Positions 54,975-62,499 of a DNA stretch of 64,000 nt are shown one piece after another. Location: contig JABDJK010000009.1 in assembly GCA_013002535.1 (NCBI GenBank), positions 60,292 to 124,291 of the forward strand, given 5' to 3'. Under the pieces are notes generated by a model, which saw only the letters and a list, made by a program, of their open reading frames with translations, did not search any database and was not told where the DNA came from. The translations under genes were made by a program, and so were the position numbers. How positions within the stretch are numbered: position 1 is the first letter of the stretch; every line of letters starts with the position of its first letter. This stretch comes from Hyphococcus sp. GTDB lineage: Bacteria; Pseudomonadota; Alphaproteobacteria; Caulobacterales; Parvularculaceae.

Positions 54975-55490
54975 TTAACCGCCAAACACCAATTGAAAGA
55001 AAGGCGTTTGCGAAAAACTAATAAGCCCGCCGGCCGCGATTGCGACGCCGTAAGGCAAATCCTTCTTTCGATCATGAAGCTTTAAAATCCATGGCGCGCG
55101 CGCATAGACCGGCAACACCGGCAAGCTCCGAAACGTCATTAACACTACGATCAGTGCGAGACCGGCGATCGCTGTGTAAAAAAGAAACCCAGCGATTGCG
55201 GAGACGCCCATCCATGGCGCCGTCGCTGCGAGCAACTTAGCATCGCCGCCGCCGACAATATTGAATGCGAACAAGCTAAACCCGACGGCCAGCGCCGCAG
55301 CACCGACGGCAAACCCCTCAACAATCACACCAGCCGGAGCGCCGGCAGCGAGGCCAGCTACCGGGTACCCGGCGATAAGGATGATCGAAACCCAATTGGG
55401 AATTTTGAACTCATAAATGTCGTTCGCTGCAGCAACAACGAGAGCTGCAGGAAAGACAGAAAGCGCGATATAAGCAATCAGCACTGACAT
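54975..55490 (-). CDS. cpaA: Prepilin peptidase CpaA/TadV
   Basis: The product is 171 residues with about six membrane helices. It has the aspartic peptidase pattern of type IV prepilin peptidases of the short kind: Asp in ANDIYEFKIPNW near residue 25, and the GxGD motif in GGGDAKLLAATA near 85. It cleaves the leader of the Flp pilin and of TadE-like subunits at the inner membrane. The ATG at 55490 has GCGGAG upstream; a TTG 12 bases before is less likely. Confidence 0.92.
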   Translation of the reverse strand: MSVLIAYIALSVFPAALVVAAANDIYEFKIPNWVSIILIAGYPVAGLAAGAPAGVIVEGFAVGAAALAVGFSLFAFNIVGGGDAKLLAATAPWMGVSAIAGFLFYTAIAGLALIVVLMTFRSLPVLPVYARAPWILKLHDRKKDLPYGVAIAAGGLISFSQTPFFQLVFGG

Positions 55491-55551
55491 TCTCCGCTTC
55501 AAGACGAAACGACGTTAACCCTGCCGCCTTAATGATACGTTAGACATAAAC

Positions 55552-55581
55552 AAAAAAAGGAGGCCATTTGGCCTCCTTTTT
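55552..55581 (-). terminator. Intrinsic terminator between flp and cpaA
   Basis: GGAGGCC-ATTT-GGCCTCC is a perfect 7-bp stem with A-run on the left and T-run on the right, working in both directions. It stands between flp and cpaA, so most transcripts should end after the pilin gene. This gives high pilin output with some read-through or a separate promoter for cpaA. Confidence 0.92.
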
Positions 55582-55621
55582 CGCCAGCCGTTCCGGAGAA
55601 CGGTTTGTGCTGTTCAGGCGA

Positions 55622-55798
55622 TTACTTGGACGCTGTGTCCAGTTCACCAGAAACCTTAGAGAAGGTCTTAGAAAGCGAACCTGAAACAGCGTTCAACGCG
55701 GCGATAATTGTAACCGCGATAAGCGCAGCAATCAGGCCATATTCGATGGCTGTTGCGCCTTCTTCGTCTTTCTTAAAACGTTCGATGAGAGTTTTCAT
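55622..55798 (-). CDS. flp: Flp/Fap-type major pilin
   Basis: A 58-residue pilin is encoded with the Flp motif. The basic leader MKTLIERFKKDEEG ends at Gly, where the prepilin peptidase should cut, followed by ATAIEYGLIAALIAVTIIAALNAV with the conserved Glu-Tyr pair. The mature pilin is about 44 residues. AGGAGT lies 9 bases before the ATG. A terminator follows and a stem-loop lies in the leader region. It is the first gene of the tad locus. Confidence 0.95.
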   Translation of the reverse strand: MKTLIERFKKDEEGATAIEYGLIAALIAVTIIAALNAVSGSLSKTFSKVSGELDTASK

Positions 55799-55834
55799 TT
55801 TGTCGACTCCTGCTTACTCTTCACTTGCACTGTT

Positions 55835-55851
55835 GAGAGGATACGCCTCTC
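55835..55851 (-). promoter_or_regulatory. Stem-loop in the leader of flp
   Basis: GAGAGG-ATACG-CCTCTC forms a 6-bp stem about 37-53 bases before the flp start codon, outside the ribosome site. It could protect the 5' end of the pilin mRNA. The transcription start is not known, so whether it is transcribed is inferred. Confidence 0.35.
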
Positions 55852-55943
55852 GACTAACGCACTATTGCGGAGACGCGTAAAAAAAGAATGAACGCACTGT
55901 AATTATTTCTGTATACGTATCATATGGTTAATGCGGGTTAACG

Positions 55944-56666
55944 CTATCGTGACAATTGCCCGAGTCGGGTCATGTCATTTATTAACATGCCAGGGTAGTC
56001 GCGCACGGCAACGCCTTCCTGTATCAATGTTGCTATAGCATTGGCCGTGTCAGATTCTTCAACATTTGCCATGTCCGCAAGTTCACGGTGCTTCGGCATT
56101 GATTCAATACGCCACACGCCGGTGACATTGTCCCTTTTTACGAATTCGAGAAGCGCGGCATAAACGCGTTGCTCAGGGGCCGCCTGCGCAGCCATGGACC
56201 GATAACGCAAAATAGAAAGCTCAGCCGCAAAATGCATCGCGACATTACGCATCAGGGTGGGTCGCTGCCCGGCGAGAGAACGAAAGGTTGTCGCGTCAAT
56301 GGCGACGACCGAACAATCCTCTTCCGCTGTCACTGACAATTGTTGCACCGCTTCTGCACTGCTTGAACTCATCGCAATTTCGAGCCCAAAAATATCGTTC
56401 TCTGAAAACTCGTCAATAAACATGGCGCCGGTGTCAGCCTCAACAATCGTGACACGCATTTTTCCCGATTCAACGATAAGGATTTCGCCCCCGTCATATT
56501 GACCCATGGAGAATATTGTCTGGCCAGCTGCATAATCGCGCTGCTCGCTATTTTCTGAAAGCGTTTCGAAAACCGCGTCTGGCAAATTCGCAAACAAATC
56601 AATTTTGTCGAGTACGGAAACGATTTCTTCACTTGGTGCGGGAAGTGCTATCGGTGTTGCTGACAT
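55944..56666 (-). CDS. Crp/Fnr-type transcription regulator
   Basis: The product is 240 residues. An N-terminal cyclic-nucleotide-binding-like domain (DLFANLPDAVFETLSE; GQTIFSMGQYDGGEILIVESGKMRV; DEFSENDIFGLEIAM) and a dimer helix precede a C-terminal winged HTH (KHRELADMANVEESDTANAIATLIQEG). The phosphate-binding cassette lacks the usual R-S-x-S-A pattern, so cAMP binding is doubtful, and no Cys cluster is seen. It lies next to flp and could control the pili, which is a guess from position. Confidence 0.82.
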   Translation of the reverse strand: MSATPIALPAPSEEIVSVLDKIDLFANLPDAVFETLSENSEQRDYAAGQTIFSMGQYDGGEILIVESGKMRVTIVEADTGAMFIDEFSENDIFGLEIAMSSSSAEAVQQLSVTAEEDCSVVAIDATTFRSLAGQRPTLMRNVAMHFAAELSILRYRSMAAQAAPEQRVYAALLEFVKRDNVTGVWRIESMPKHRELADMANVEESDTANAIATLIQEGVAVRDYPGMLINDMTRLGQLSR

Positions 56667-56827
56667 CGTTTTCTCCAGGGCCCAACCGCTCCTTAACAGC
56701 CGCAGTTTAAAACCTCGTAAACCCGATATCGAAATTCAATTGTGTTTCCTTCAATATGCGCCATACGCTTAATAGATCATTGACTCATCCAGCGTAGTGT
56801 TTCCGGGAAATTACGAGGGATTGTGAC

Positions 56828-57277
56828 ATGCGCACGGTTATCGCGACCATTTTGGCGTTTATCGGCCTTTCAAATGCAGCTGCTGCAGAACAATTGTGGC
56901 TTACAATGGATCAGGTGCGACCATATAAACTTGAAAACCCCGCCCAAAGCATCGTTGTGGGCAATCCTGCGATTGCTGATGTAACTGTGCAAGACAACAA
57001 AAACTTGTTGCTGTTTGGCAAAGCGCCGGGCTTGACTAACATTTATATCTTCGACGAAGCGGGTGAGCCAGTTCAAAATCTTATGGTTCGTGTACGCACA
57101 ATGGGTTCTGGTATGCTCACGTTAAATCGTGGGGTTCACCGAACTACATATAATTGCACCACCAATTGCGAAGCCACGGCAACTGTGGGTGACGGTCAAG
57201 ACGGTTTTGCTACGGTAGCCAACCAGGTCGCAGCAAAACTTGGTCAGGCCCAGGCGGCAGCGACCGAAGACGAATAG
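56828..57277 (+). CDS. Free-standing secretin N-terminal-domain protein
   Basis: The product is 149 residues with a signal peptide (VIATILAFIGLSNAAAA). It has a domain like the N-terminal part of CpaC/RcpA secretins (LENPAQSIVVGNPAIADVTVQ; NLLLFGKAPGLTNIYIFDEAG). After this a C-x4-C motif (YNCTTNCEATA) and a helical tail follow. There is no secretin pore domain, so it likely interacts with the pilus base or secretin in the periplasm. It lies just upstream of the tad locus and is transcribed in the opposite direction. A strong terminator follows. Confidence 0.82.
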   Translation: MRTVIATILAFIGLSNAAAAEQLWLTMDQVRPYKLENPAQSIVVGNPAIADVTVQDNKNLLLFGKAPGLTNIYIFDEAGEPVQNLMVRVRTMGSGMLTLNRGVHRTTYNCTTNCEATATVGDGQDGFATVANQVAAKLGQAQAAATEDE

Positions 57278-57301
57278 TCTAAATACTTTGCTTTCATAAA
57301 A

Positions 57302-57326
57302 GCCCCGCATTTTGCGGGGCTTTTTT
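57302..57326 (+). terminator. Bidirectional intrinsic terminator
   Basis: GCCCCGC-ATTTT-GCGGGGC is a perfect 7-bp stem followed by six T and preceded by AAAA. It ends the secretin-domain gene (stop 57277), and its T-run overlaps the stop of the opposing gene at 57325. Confidence 0.93.
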
Positions 57327-58488
57327 ATTCCGGCGCCTCAAATTGATAGATACGAGGACGTTCCTGTTGGCGCAAATGGGCTCTACACCACGCATCAATA
57401 GAGCGCGCCACGCTATCGCTAGGGGCCCTTCCGTCTTTCAATATGATGTGAGCGATAATACTGTTCACACCGTCGCCGCGACGCCCGACACGTATTCGGC
57501 AACTTTCGATCTCCGGAGCTGCCTCAAGGCGGCGTGCGACGTCATCAGGAAACACATTGACCGCTGCAATCTGAACGGCCCCATCGCGTCGGCCGCCCAA
57601 TCGAAAGCTGCGTTCGTCAGTCCAATCAATGAAATCGACTGAGTTCTGAGCCAGTCGCGCCCCGTTTGGCGCTAAACGCAACAACATCTCTCCATCATGC
57701 AACCAGTGATCAAACAGAACGAAACTGTCACTCGGCGAATCGCGCCAGCCAATTAGTCCCGCCTCAGTCGAGCCATAGAGCTCGCGCAGTACGCCAAAAC
57801 CGGCTTTTCGCATATCGCTCGCCAAATCCGCCGTCATTGGCTCGCCAAACGAAACGGCCATAGTGTTGTTGGGCGCCTGCAATTTTTCTTGCATCATATA
57901 TCGCCATAATGTCGGCGTAGCGATTAAGACATCTCCGTAGGATAAAGACTCTGCGAGGAAGTCTGCAGTCAATCCGCGCCCGTCAATTGATGGAATTCGC
58001 AGTAAATTAGGCGATAAAATCGTCAGGACAAAACCAAGCAGACTATGCGGCGCAACGAGCGAGAGCAAACGACGGCGCCCTGCAAGTAGGTTAGCCGCCG
58101 CAGCCGCATCCTGAAAAACGGAATCAGCATTGTGTTCGTGAGCAGATGTTTCTTCTGTCCGCGCAGCGGACTTGAAAGAAAATTTCGTCAAACGCTGCTT
58201 TACGCAGCGCTCAATCACGCGCGCCCAGTCTGCGATCTTAACAGCATTGGACCACGACGCGCTGGCGCCCGTATCATCGATCCCGAAAAAAGCTTTAAGG
58301 CGCGCAGCGCAAGCCGTCCGTTCCGACTGAGACATCCCAATGCCGCCTTCGCCAAGAGGCGTTTGTTCATCCCATGAAGCAATTGTCATGAAGTCAAAGT
58401 GGCGATTAAAGCCGCGCGACAGCTCATCCGCAATCGCAGCGCCTACAATACGGGCAATTTGCGCTTTCGATATTGTAAAAGACTGCAC
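57325..58488 (-). CDS. Acyl-adenylate-forming fold protein with degenerate P-loop
   Basis: The product is about 387 residues, related to short AMP-binding (ANL) synthetases. Typical blocks are RRRLLSLVAPHSLLGFVLTIL, YGDVLIATPTLWRYM, the core motif LRELYGSTEAGLIGWR (YGSTE), and FRLGGRRDGAVQIAAVNVFPDDV (hinge). However, the ATP P-loop, normally of type T-S-G-S-T-G-x-P-K, reads SAARTEETS in the expected place (FKSAARTEETSAHEH). Activation of an acid by ATP is thus doubtful. Similar short synthetases occur in aryl-polyene-type clusters, but no such cluster is visible here. GTG 58488 with GGACGGAG upstream is chosen. Confidence 0.7.
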   Translation of the reverse strand: MQSFTISKAQIARIVGAAIADELSRGFNRHFDFMTIASWDEQTPLGEGGIGMSQSERTACAARLKAFFGIDDTGASASWSNAVKIADWARVIERCVKQRLTKFSFKSAARTEETSAHEHNADSVFQDAAAAANLLAGRRRLLSLVAPHSLLGFVLTILSPNLLRIPSIDGRGLTADFLAESLSYGDVLIATPTLWRYMMQEKLQAPNNTMAVSFGEPMTADLASDMRKAGFGVLRELYGSTEAGLIGWRDSPSDSFVLFDHWLHDGEMLLRLAPNGARLAQNSVDFIDWTDERSFRLGGRRDGAVQIAAVNVFPDDVARRLEAAPEIESCRIRVGRRGDGVNSIIAHIILKDGRAPSDSVARSIDAWCRAHLRQQERPRIYQFEAPE

Positions 58489-58666
58489 GTATACTCCGTC
58501 CGCAATGTTAGCATGCCGAGTATAGCCCCCTAACACGTTTCCCGCCGCAATAAAATTTGATCGCGCTGCTAAAAGGCAATGCAGCATGGAAATTGCCACT
58601 TCGGCGGGACTGGCGATCTAAGCCAAACCATCCTAGAGATTTTTTTACGCAATCAGGGAGACATCT

Positions 58667-59794
58667 ATGCCGACCGCGCCTCCAAACACCGGTATCGAAC
58701 GAATATTTTATGGCTTAGCGGTCGCGGTCTTGTTCGGGTTTATCGCGTTTATTGGCCGCGGAGTTCTTATCCCGCTCGTAATTGCCGGATTTTTATGTTT
58801 CCTGATTTACACATTGAAAGAGAGCATCAAACGTACGCCGTTAATCGGTAAGTTTTTTCCGGATTGGCTCGGTTTTCTCATAGCATTTGCCGTAATTGGC
58901 GCCGGCGCCATGGTATTCATTGAAATTGTGAAGAGCAATGTCGAAACACTGATCGCGGAATGGCCAAAGTACGAAACCCGGCTACGGCAAATCGTCGGTG
59001 AAGGCATTGCATTCATAAAGAGTATAGATTTTCTGCCTCGCGAGTTCATAGGCAGCGTCGATCAACTGCAACAATCCGCACTCGATCTCATCAGACCGCT
59101 TCTGTCGCGGATCGCCAGCAGCCTAAGCGCAATTACGTCGAATTTCCTGACCTTTATCACGATCTTCCTTTATCTCGTTTTCATGTTGATTGAACGCGGT
59201 CGGATTCTGAAGAAAATTAATTTGTTGGGCGCCGATGACCGTGAACGGCGCGTCATCAATGAAACCCTCGCTGATATCAGTTTTATGGTGCGCCAGTACA
59301 TCACTGTAAAAACCATGAGCAACCTCGTCACCGCGACTATCAGCTTTATCATCATGCTTTTGATCGGCGTTCAATTTGCCGGTTTCTGGGCGCTATTGAT
59401 TTTCATATTAAACTATATCCCGATATTTGGCGCAGCTTCAGCGATTACACTGCCCGTACTCCTGGCGCTCGTTCAACCAGACGGCGGCGGACTGCGGATG
59501 TCGTTGACAACGCTTGTTTGCCTGATAGGCGCCGAACAAATTATGAGCAATGGCGTTGAGCCGCGGCTGGTCGGCCGCACGCTAAATTTAAGTCCGCTCG
59601 TCGTCTTGTTCTCGCTTACGGTCTGGGGAACGCTCTGGGGATTCGCTGGGCTTCTACTCAGCGTTCCCATCACGGTGACTGTTATGATCGTGTTAACGCA
59701 ATTTGCATCAACCCGCCCAATTGCCGTAATGCTTTCTGACGACGGCAAAATAGCGGACATCAAACATCCGCCAGAGCCGCAAAAAACCGCGTAA
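58667..59794 (+). CDS. AI-2E family transporter (PerM-like)
   Basis: The product is 375 residues with eight or so membrane segments and the family's middle soluble region. Typical blocks are RGVLIPLVIAGFLCFLIYTL near the start, ITIFLYLVFMLIERGRILKKI, FWALLIFILNYIPIFGAA, and NGVEPRLVGRTLNLSPLVVLFSL. The family includes E. coli TqsA and PerM and various ion exchangers, so the substrate is open. It ends directly against the stop of oxyR on the other strand. Confidence 0.88.
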   Translation: MPTAPPNTGIERIFYGLAVAVLFGFIAFIGRGVLIPLVIAGFLCFLIYTLKESIKRTPLIGKFFPDWLGFLIAFAVIGAGAMVFIEIVKSNVETLIAEWPKYETRLRQIVGEGIAFIKSIDFLPREFIGSVDQLQQSALDLIRPLLSRIASSLSAITSNFLTFITIFLYLVFMLIERGRILKKINLLGADDRERRVINETLADISFMVRQYITVKTMSNLVTATISFIIMLLIGVQFAGFWALLIFILNYIPIFGAASAITLPVLLALVQPDGGGLRMSLTTLVCLIGAEQIMSNGVEPRLVGRTLNLSPLVVLFSLTVWGTLWGFAGLLLSVPITVTVMIVLTQFASTRPIAVMLSDDGKIADIKHPPEPQKTA

Positions 59795-60691
59795 TTAAAA
59801 TAAGCCGGACAAGATATCAGCGATCGCGCGCGCTTCATCGCCGCGCCCAGATCCTTTGCGCCAGGCGACGCCAATTATGCGTTTTGGCGACGGTTTGGAA
59901 AATGGTATCGCAACGAGCCCCGTAGACCGCGCAAGACCGCCGCGAACCGCCATTTCCGGCAGGAGCGTCGCACCAAGCCCTGAGCGCGTCATTTGCGTGA
60001 GCGTAAATAAACTCGTTGCACTATACGCATCTCTCGTTTCACGATCAGCAATTTCACACGCATCGATGGCGTGCTCACGCAAACAATGACCGTCCTCAAG
60101 CAGCAAAAGATTGCAATCAGCCAGCGCCTCTTTCTTCAAAGACTTTCGACTTGCAAATCTGTGTTCCGGGTCACACGCGAACCAAAAAGGGTCGACGCCG
60201 ACCTCTATCATTTCCACGCCTGGCAGATCGTACGGGAAAGCCAAGATCGCCGCGTCAATCAACCCGGCGGTCAAGCGCTCGCCGAGAGATGCTGTTAAAT
60301 CTTCGCGTAAGAACAATTCGAGGTTTGGGTATTTTCGCTTTAAGCGTTGTGTGGCTTTAGGCAAAAGAAATGGAGCAATTGTTGGAATAACGCCGAGGTG
60401 AAATTCCCCGCTAAGAGGCTCCTTTTTGCCGGCGGATCGCGCTAAATCCTCGACAGAGGCGAGAATTGCCGGCGCGCGCTGAGCCACCCCCTCGCCCACA
60501 GGCGTCAAAGCAAATGAACGTGTTGAACGGTCAACCAACTGCTGATCCAATAGCGTTTCCATCTCTTTGATTGCCGACGACAAGGTCGACTGCGATACCA
60601 AACATTCCTCGGCAGCCTTCGAAAACGACTGACGCCGCACAAGCGACATAAAAAATTGCAATTGCCGAAGCGTTGGCAGTGGTGTCATCAA
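59795..60691 (-). CDS. oxyR: OxyR-type LysR regulator
   Basis: The product is 298 residues with an N-terminal winged HTH of the LysR type (TLRQLQFFMSLVRRQSFSKAAEECLVSQSTLSSAIKEME). The effector domain contains the redox Cys pair in DGHCLREHAIDACEIAD near 200-208, as in E. coli OxyR. Oxidation by peroxide turns it into an activator. It is divergent from ahpC with 129 bases between, the normal arrangement for an OxyR-controlled peroxidase. Confidence 0.92.
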   Translation of the reverse strand: MMTPLPTLRQLQFFMSLVRRQSFSKAAEECLVSQSTLSSAIKEMETLLDQQLVDRSTRSFALTPVGEGVAQRAPAILASVEDLARSAGKKEPLSGEFHLGVIPTIAPFLLPKATQRLKRKYPNLELFLREDLTASLGERLTAGLIDAAILAFPYDLPGVEMIEVGVDPFWFACDPEHRFASRKSLKKEALADCNLLLLEDGHCLREHAIDACEIADRETRDAYSATSLFTLTQMTRSGLGATLLPEMAVRGGLARSTGLVAIPFSKPSPKRIIGVAWRKGSGRGDEARAIADILSGLF

Positions 60692-60739
60692 ATTCTCAAT
60701 TCATCGATAAAATCGATCCTACCATTCATTATAATCTAT

Positions 60740-60755
60740 TTGATTAAAAAATCAA
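60740..60755. promoter_or_regulatory. Inverted repeat in the oxyR-ahpC intergenic region
   Basis: TTGATT-AAAA-AATCAA lies between the divergent genes, 49 bases from the oxyR start and 66 from the ahpC start. LysR-type proteins bind such T-N11-A dyads. A second element, ATCGAT-AAA-ATCGAT, is at 60703-60717. OxyR binding is an inference. Confidence 0.45.
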
Positions 60756-60820
60756 TCTGCCTATCTACCGTCTAGGCGTCGTTTGCGGCGCACCGAGAAT
60801 TTCAAATTATGGAGAAAAAA

Positions 60821-61366
60821 ATGTTAGGTGTCGGCGACAAGCTGCCAGAATTCAACATCATCGGCGTAAAACCCGGTTTTAATTTTCACGAAGAGGATGG
60901 CGTCTCGGCATTCGAAGAGATCACAAGCGACAGCTTCTCTGGAAAATGGAAAGTAATCTATTTCTATCCGAAGGATTTTACCTTCGTTTGTCCGACAGAA
61001 ATCGCCGAATTCGGAAGCCTTGCGCGAGAATTTGAAGATCGAGACGCTGTCGTTTTAGGCGGCAGTTCAGACAATGAGTTTTGCAAACTGGCTTGGCGCC
61101 GCGACCATGTTGATCTTGATAAACATCCCGCATGGCAATTCGCAGACACGACGGGTTCATTGATTGACGGACTGGGCATTCGCGCGCCCGAAGGCGTTGC
61201 GTTGCGCGCTACTTTTATCGTCGATCCGCATAATGTGATCCAGCATGTATATGTCAATGGATTGAATGTGGGCCGCAATCCACAAGATACGCTTCGCGTA
61301 TTGGATGCGCTCCAAACTGATGAACTTTGCCCATGCAACCGGCCCATCGGCGGCGATACACTTTAA
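60821..61366 (+). CDS. ahpC: AhpC-type 2-Cys peroxiredoxin
   Basis: The product is 181 residues. The peroxidatic Cys is in YPKDFTFVCPTEIAEF near residue 55 with the Thr and Pro of the active site, and the resolving Cys is in TDELCPCNRPIGG near the C-terminus. It reduces hydrogen and organic peroxides in the cytosol. The AhpD gene follows. ATG 60821 is chosen because GGAG lies 7 bases upstream, itself within an upstream in-frame ATG codon context. Family members of this type pair with AhpD rather than AhpF. Confidence 0.93.
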   Translation: MLGVGDKLPEFNIIGVKPGFNFHEEDGVSAFEEITSDSFSGKWKVIYFYPKDFTFVCPTEIAEFGSLAREFEDRDAVVLGGSSDNEFCKLAWRRDHVDLDKHPAWQFADTTGSLIDGLGIRAPEGVALRATFIVDPHNVIQHVYVNGLNVGRNPQDTLRVLDALQTDELCPCNRPIGGDTL

Positions 61367-61439
61367 TATCGACGAGAACCCGAGCGGCGGCGCAACCGAA
61401 AGAGCGCCGCGCATTCCGCCCAACTACAGGAGAGACCAC

Positions 61440-61961
61440 GTGAGTCTAGATCAATTGCGCAATAAAATTCCGGATTACGCAAAAGATGTTCGGCTGAACC
61501 TCGGCTCCCTCATGAATGAGGATGCGCTCAACCCACAGCAAAAGCTCGGCGCCTTTTTGGCGTCGGCTTACGCTTGTGGGAACCCAGACGTTATTCGCGC
61601 GCTTGAGGTCGAAGCCAATGAATTATCAGATGACGCGAAACAAGCGGCTAAAGCTGCGGCAGCGATCATGAGTATGAATAATGTCTATTATCGCGCAACA
61701 CACATAATGTCATCTGGCGATTACACCAAACTGCCTGCAAAGCTCCGTATGAACATCATTGGATCGCCTGGCGTCGAGAAAGTTGATTTTGAGTTATGGT
61801 CGCTTGCAATTTCAGCGATCAATGGCTGCGCCATGTGCCTTGACGCCCATGAACAAGTCGTACGAAATGCCGGGCTCACGACTACCCAAATACAAGCGGC
61901 GATAAGAATTGGCGCCGTCGTCAATGCCGCGTCCGTTGTTTTGAACATGGAGGCGGCGTGA
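61440..61961 (+). CDS. ahpD: Alkylhydroperoxidase AhpD
   Basis: The product is 173 residues of the AhpD/carboxymuconolactone decarboxylase fold. It has the redox motif SAINGCAMCLDAHEQ (C-x-x-C with following His) near residue 130, and a proton-relay Glu in DFELWSLAIS. AhpD reduces the disulfide of AhpC, using lipoyl groups in Mycobacterium. The GTG start at 61440 has AGGAGAG 6 bases upstream. It begins 73 bases after ahpC and forms its operon partner. Confidence 0.93.
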   Translation: MSLDQLRNKIPDYAKDVRLNLGSLMNEDALNPQQKLGAFLASAYACGNPDVIRALEVEANELSDDAKQAAKAAAAIMSMNNVYYRATHIMSSGDYTKLPAKLRMNIIGSPGVEKVDFELWSLAISAINGCAMCLDAHEQVVRNAGLTTTQIQAAIRIGAVVNAASVVLNMEAA

Positions 61962-61991
61962 AAAAGCCGCTCTCGAATTCACGAGAGCGGC
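61961..61991 (-). terminator. Intrinsic terminator of the following lipoprotein gene
   Basis: GCCGCTCTCG-AATTCA-CGAGAGCGGC is a perfect 10-bp stem. On the minus strand it is followed by TTTTT, so it ends the gene with stop at 62016. On the plus strand the T-run is poor, but it may still slow transcription after ahpD. Confidence 0.85.
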
Positions 61992-62015
61992 ATTCGAATT
62001 TAATGTTCGCCAGCG

Positions 62016-62357
62016 CTAGTTTGCGCGCGGCACGTTGACCTGACGATTGCGACGATCGAGCTCGCTAGCATAATCTTTGCTGCGCTCTTCGATTGCTTTC
62101 CACTCGTCCCAAGTCAGGCAAATCCGTTTCTGGAATTTCGAACCCGTCACCTGACGGCGTTTGCAGATAACGCGGCTTCCGTCTTCTTCTTTCATAACAA
62201 ATTCGCGTGCCGTATCGGCCTCTTCTGCAGTCATATCCGGGTTTTTATCAACAACTTCCTGATAGGCTGCATTGGACTTAACGGCACGATTATTGGCGGT
62301 CGTGCACGCGGCCATGGCGGCGGCGGCAATCGTCAAAATAACGATCCTGGTGAACAT
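62016..62357 (-). CDS. Small predicted lipoprotein
   Basis: The product is 113 residues with a lipobox (MAAC, Cys at residue 18). The mature protein is charged with two more Cys (VICKRR, RICLTWDEW) that could form a disulfide. The block VICKRRQVTGSKFQKRICLT recalls short proteins common in Hyphomonadaceae-like bacteria. There is no assigned function. A terminator follows. Confidence 0.7.
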   Translation of the reverse strand: MFTRIVILTIAAAAMAACTTANNRAVKSNAAYQEVVDKNPDMTAEEADTAREFVMKEEDGSRVICKRRQVTGSKFQKRICLTWDEWKAIEERSKDYASELDRRNRQVNVPRAN

Positions 62358-62499
62358 TATACTGCGCTCCTCTTACATTCTGCGATAAACTAACCCCGGG
62401 CGATATGAAAATGCAAATTTTTTTACACGTTGCCAATATTGCTCATTTGCAGAATTCTACGGTAAATCAAAAGCTTATGAGCGCCCAACAGAGGGAAAA

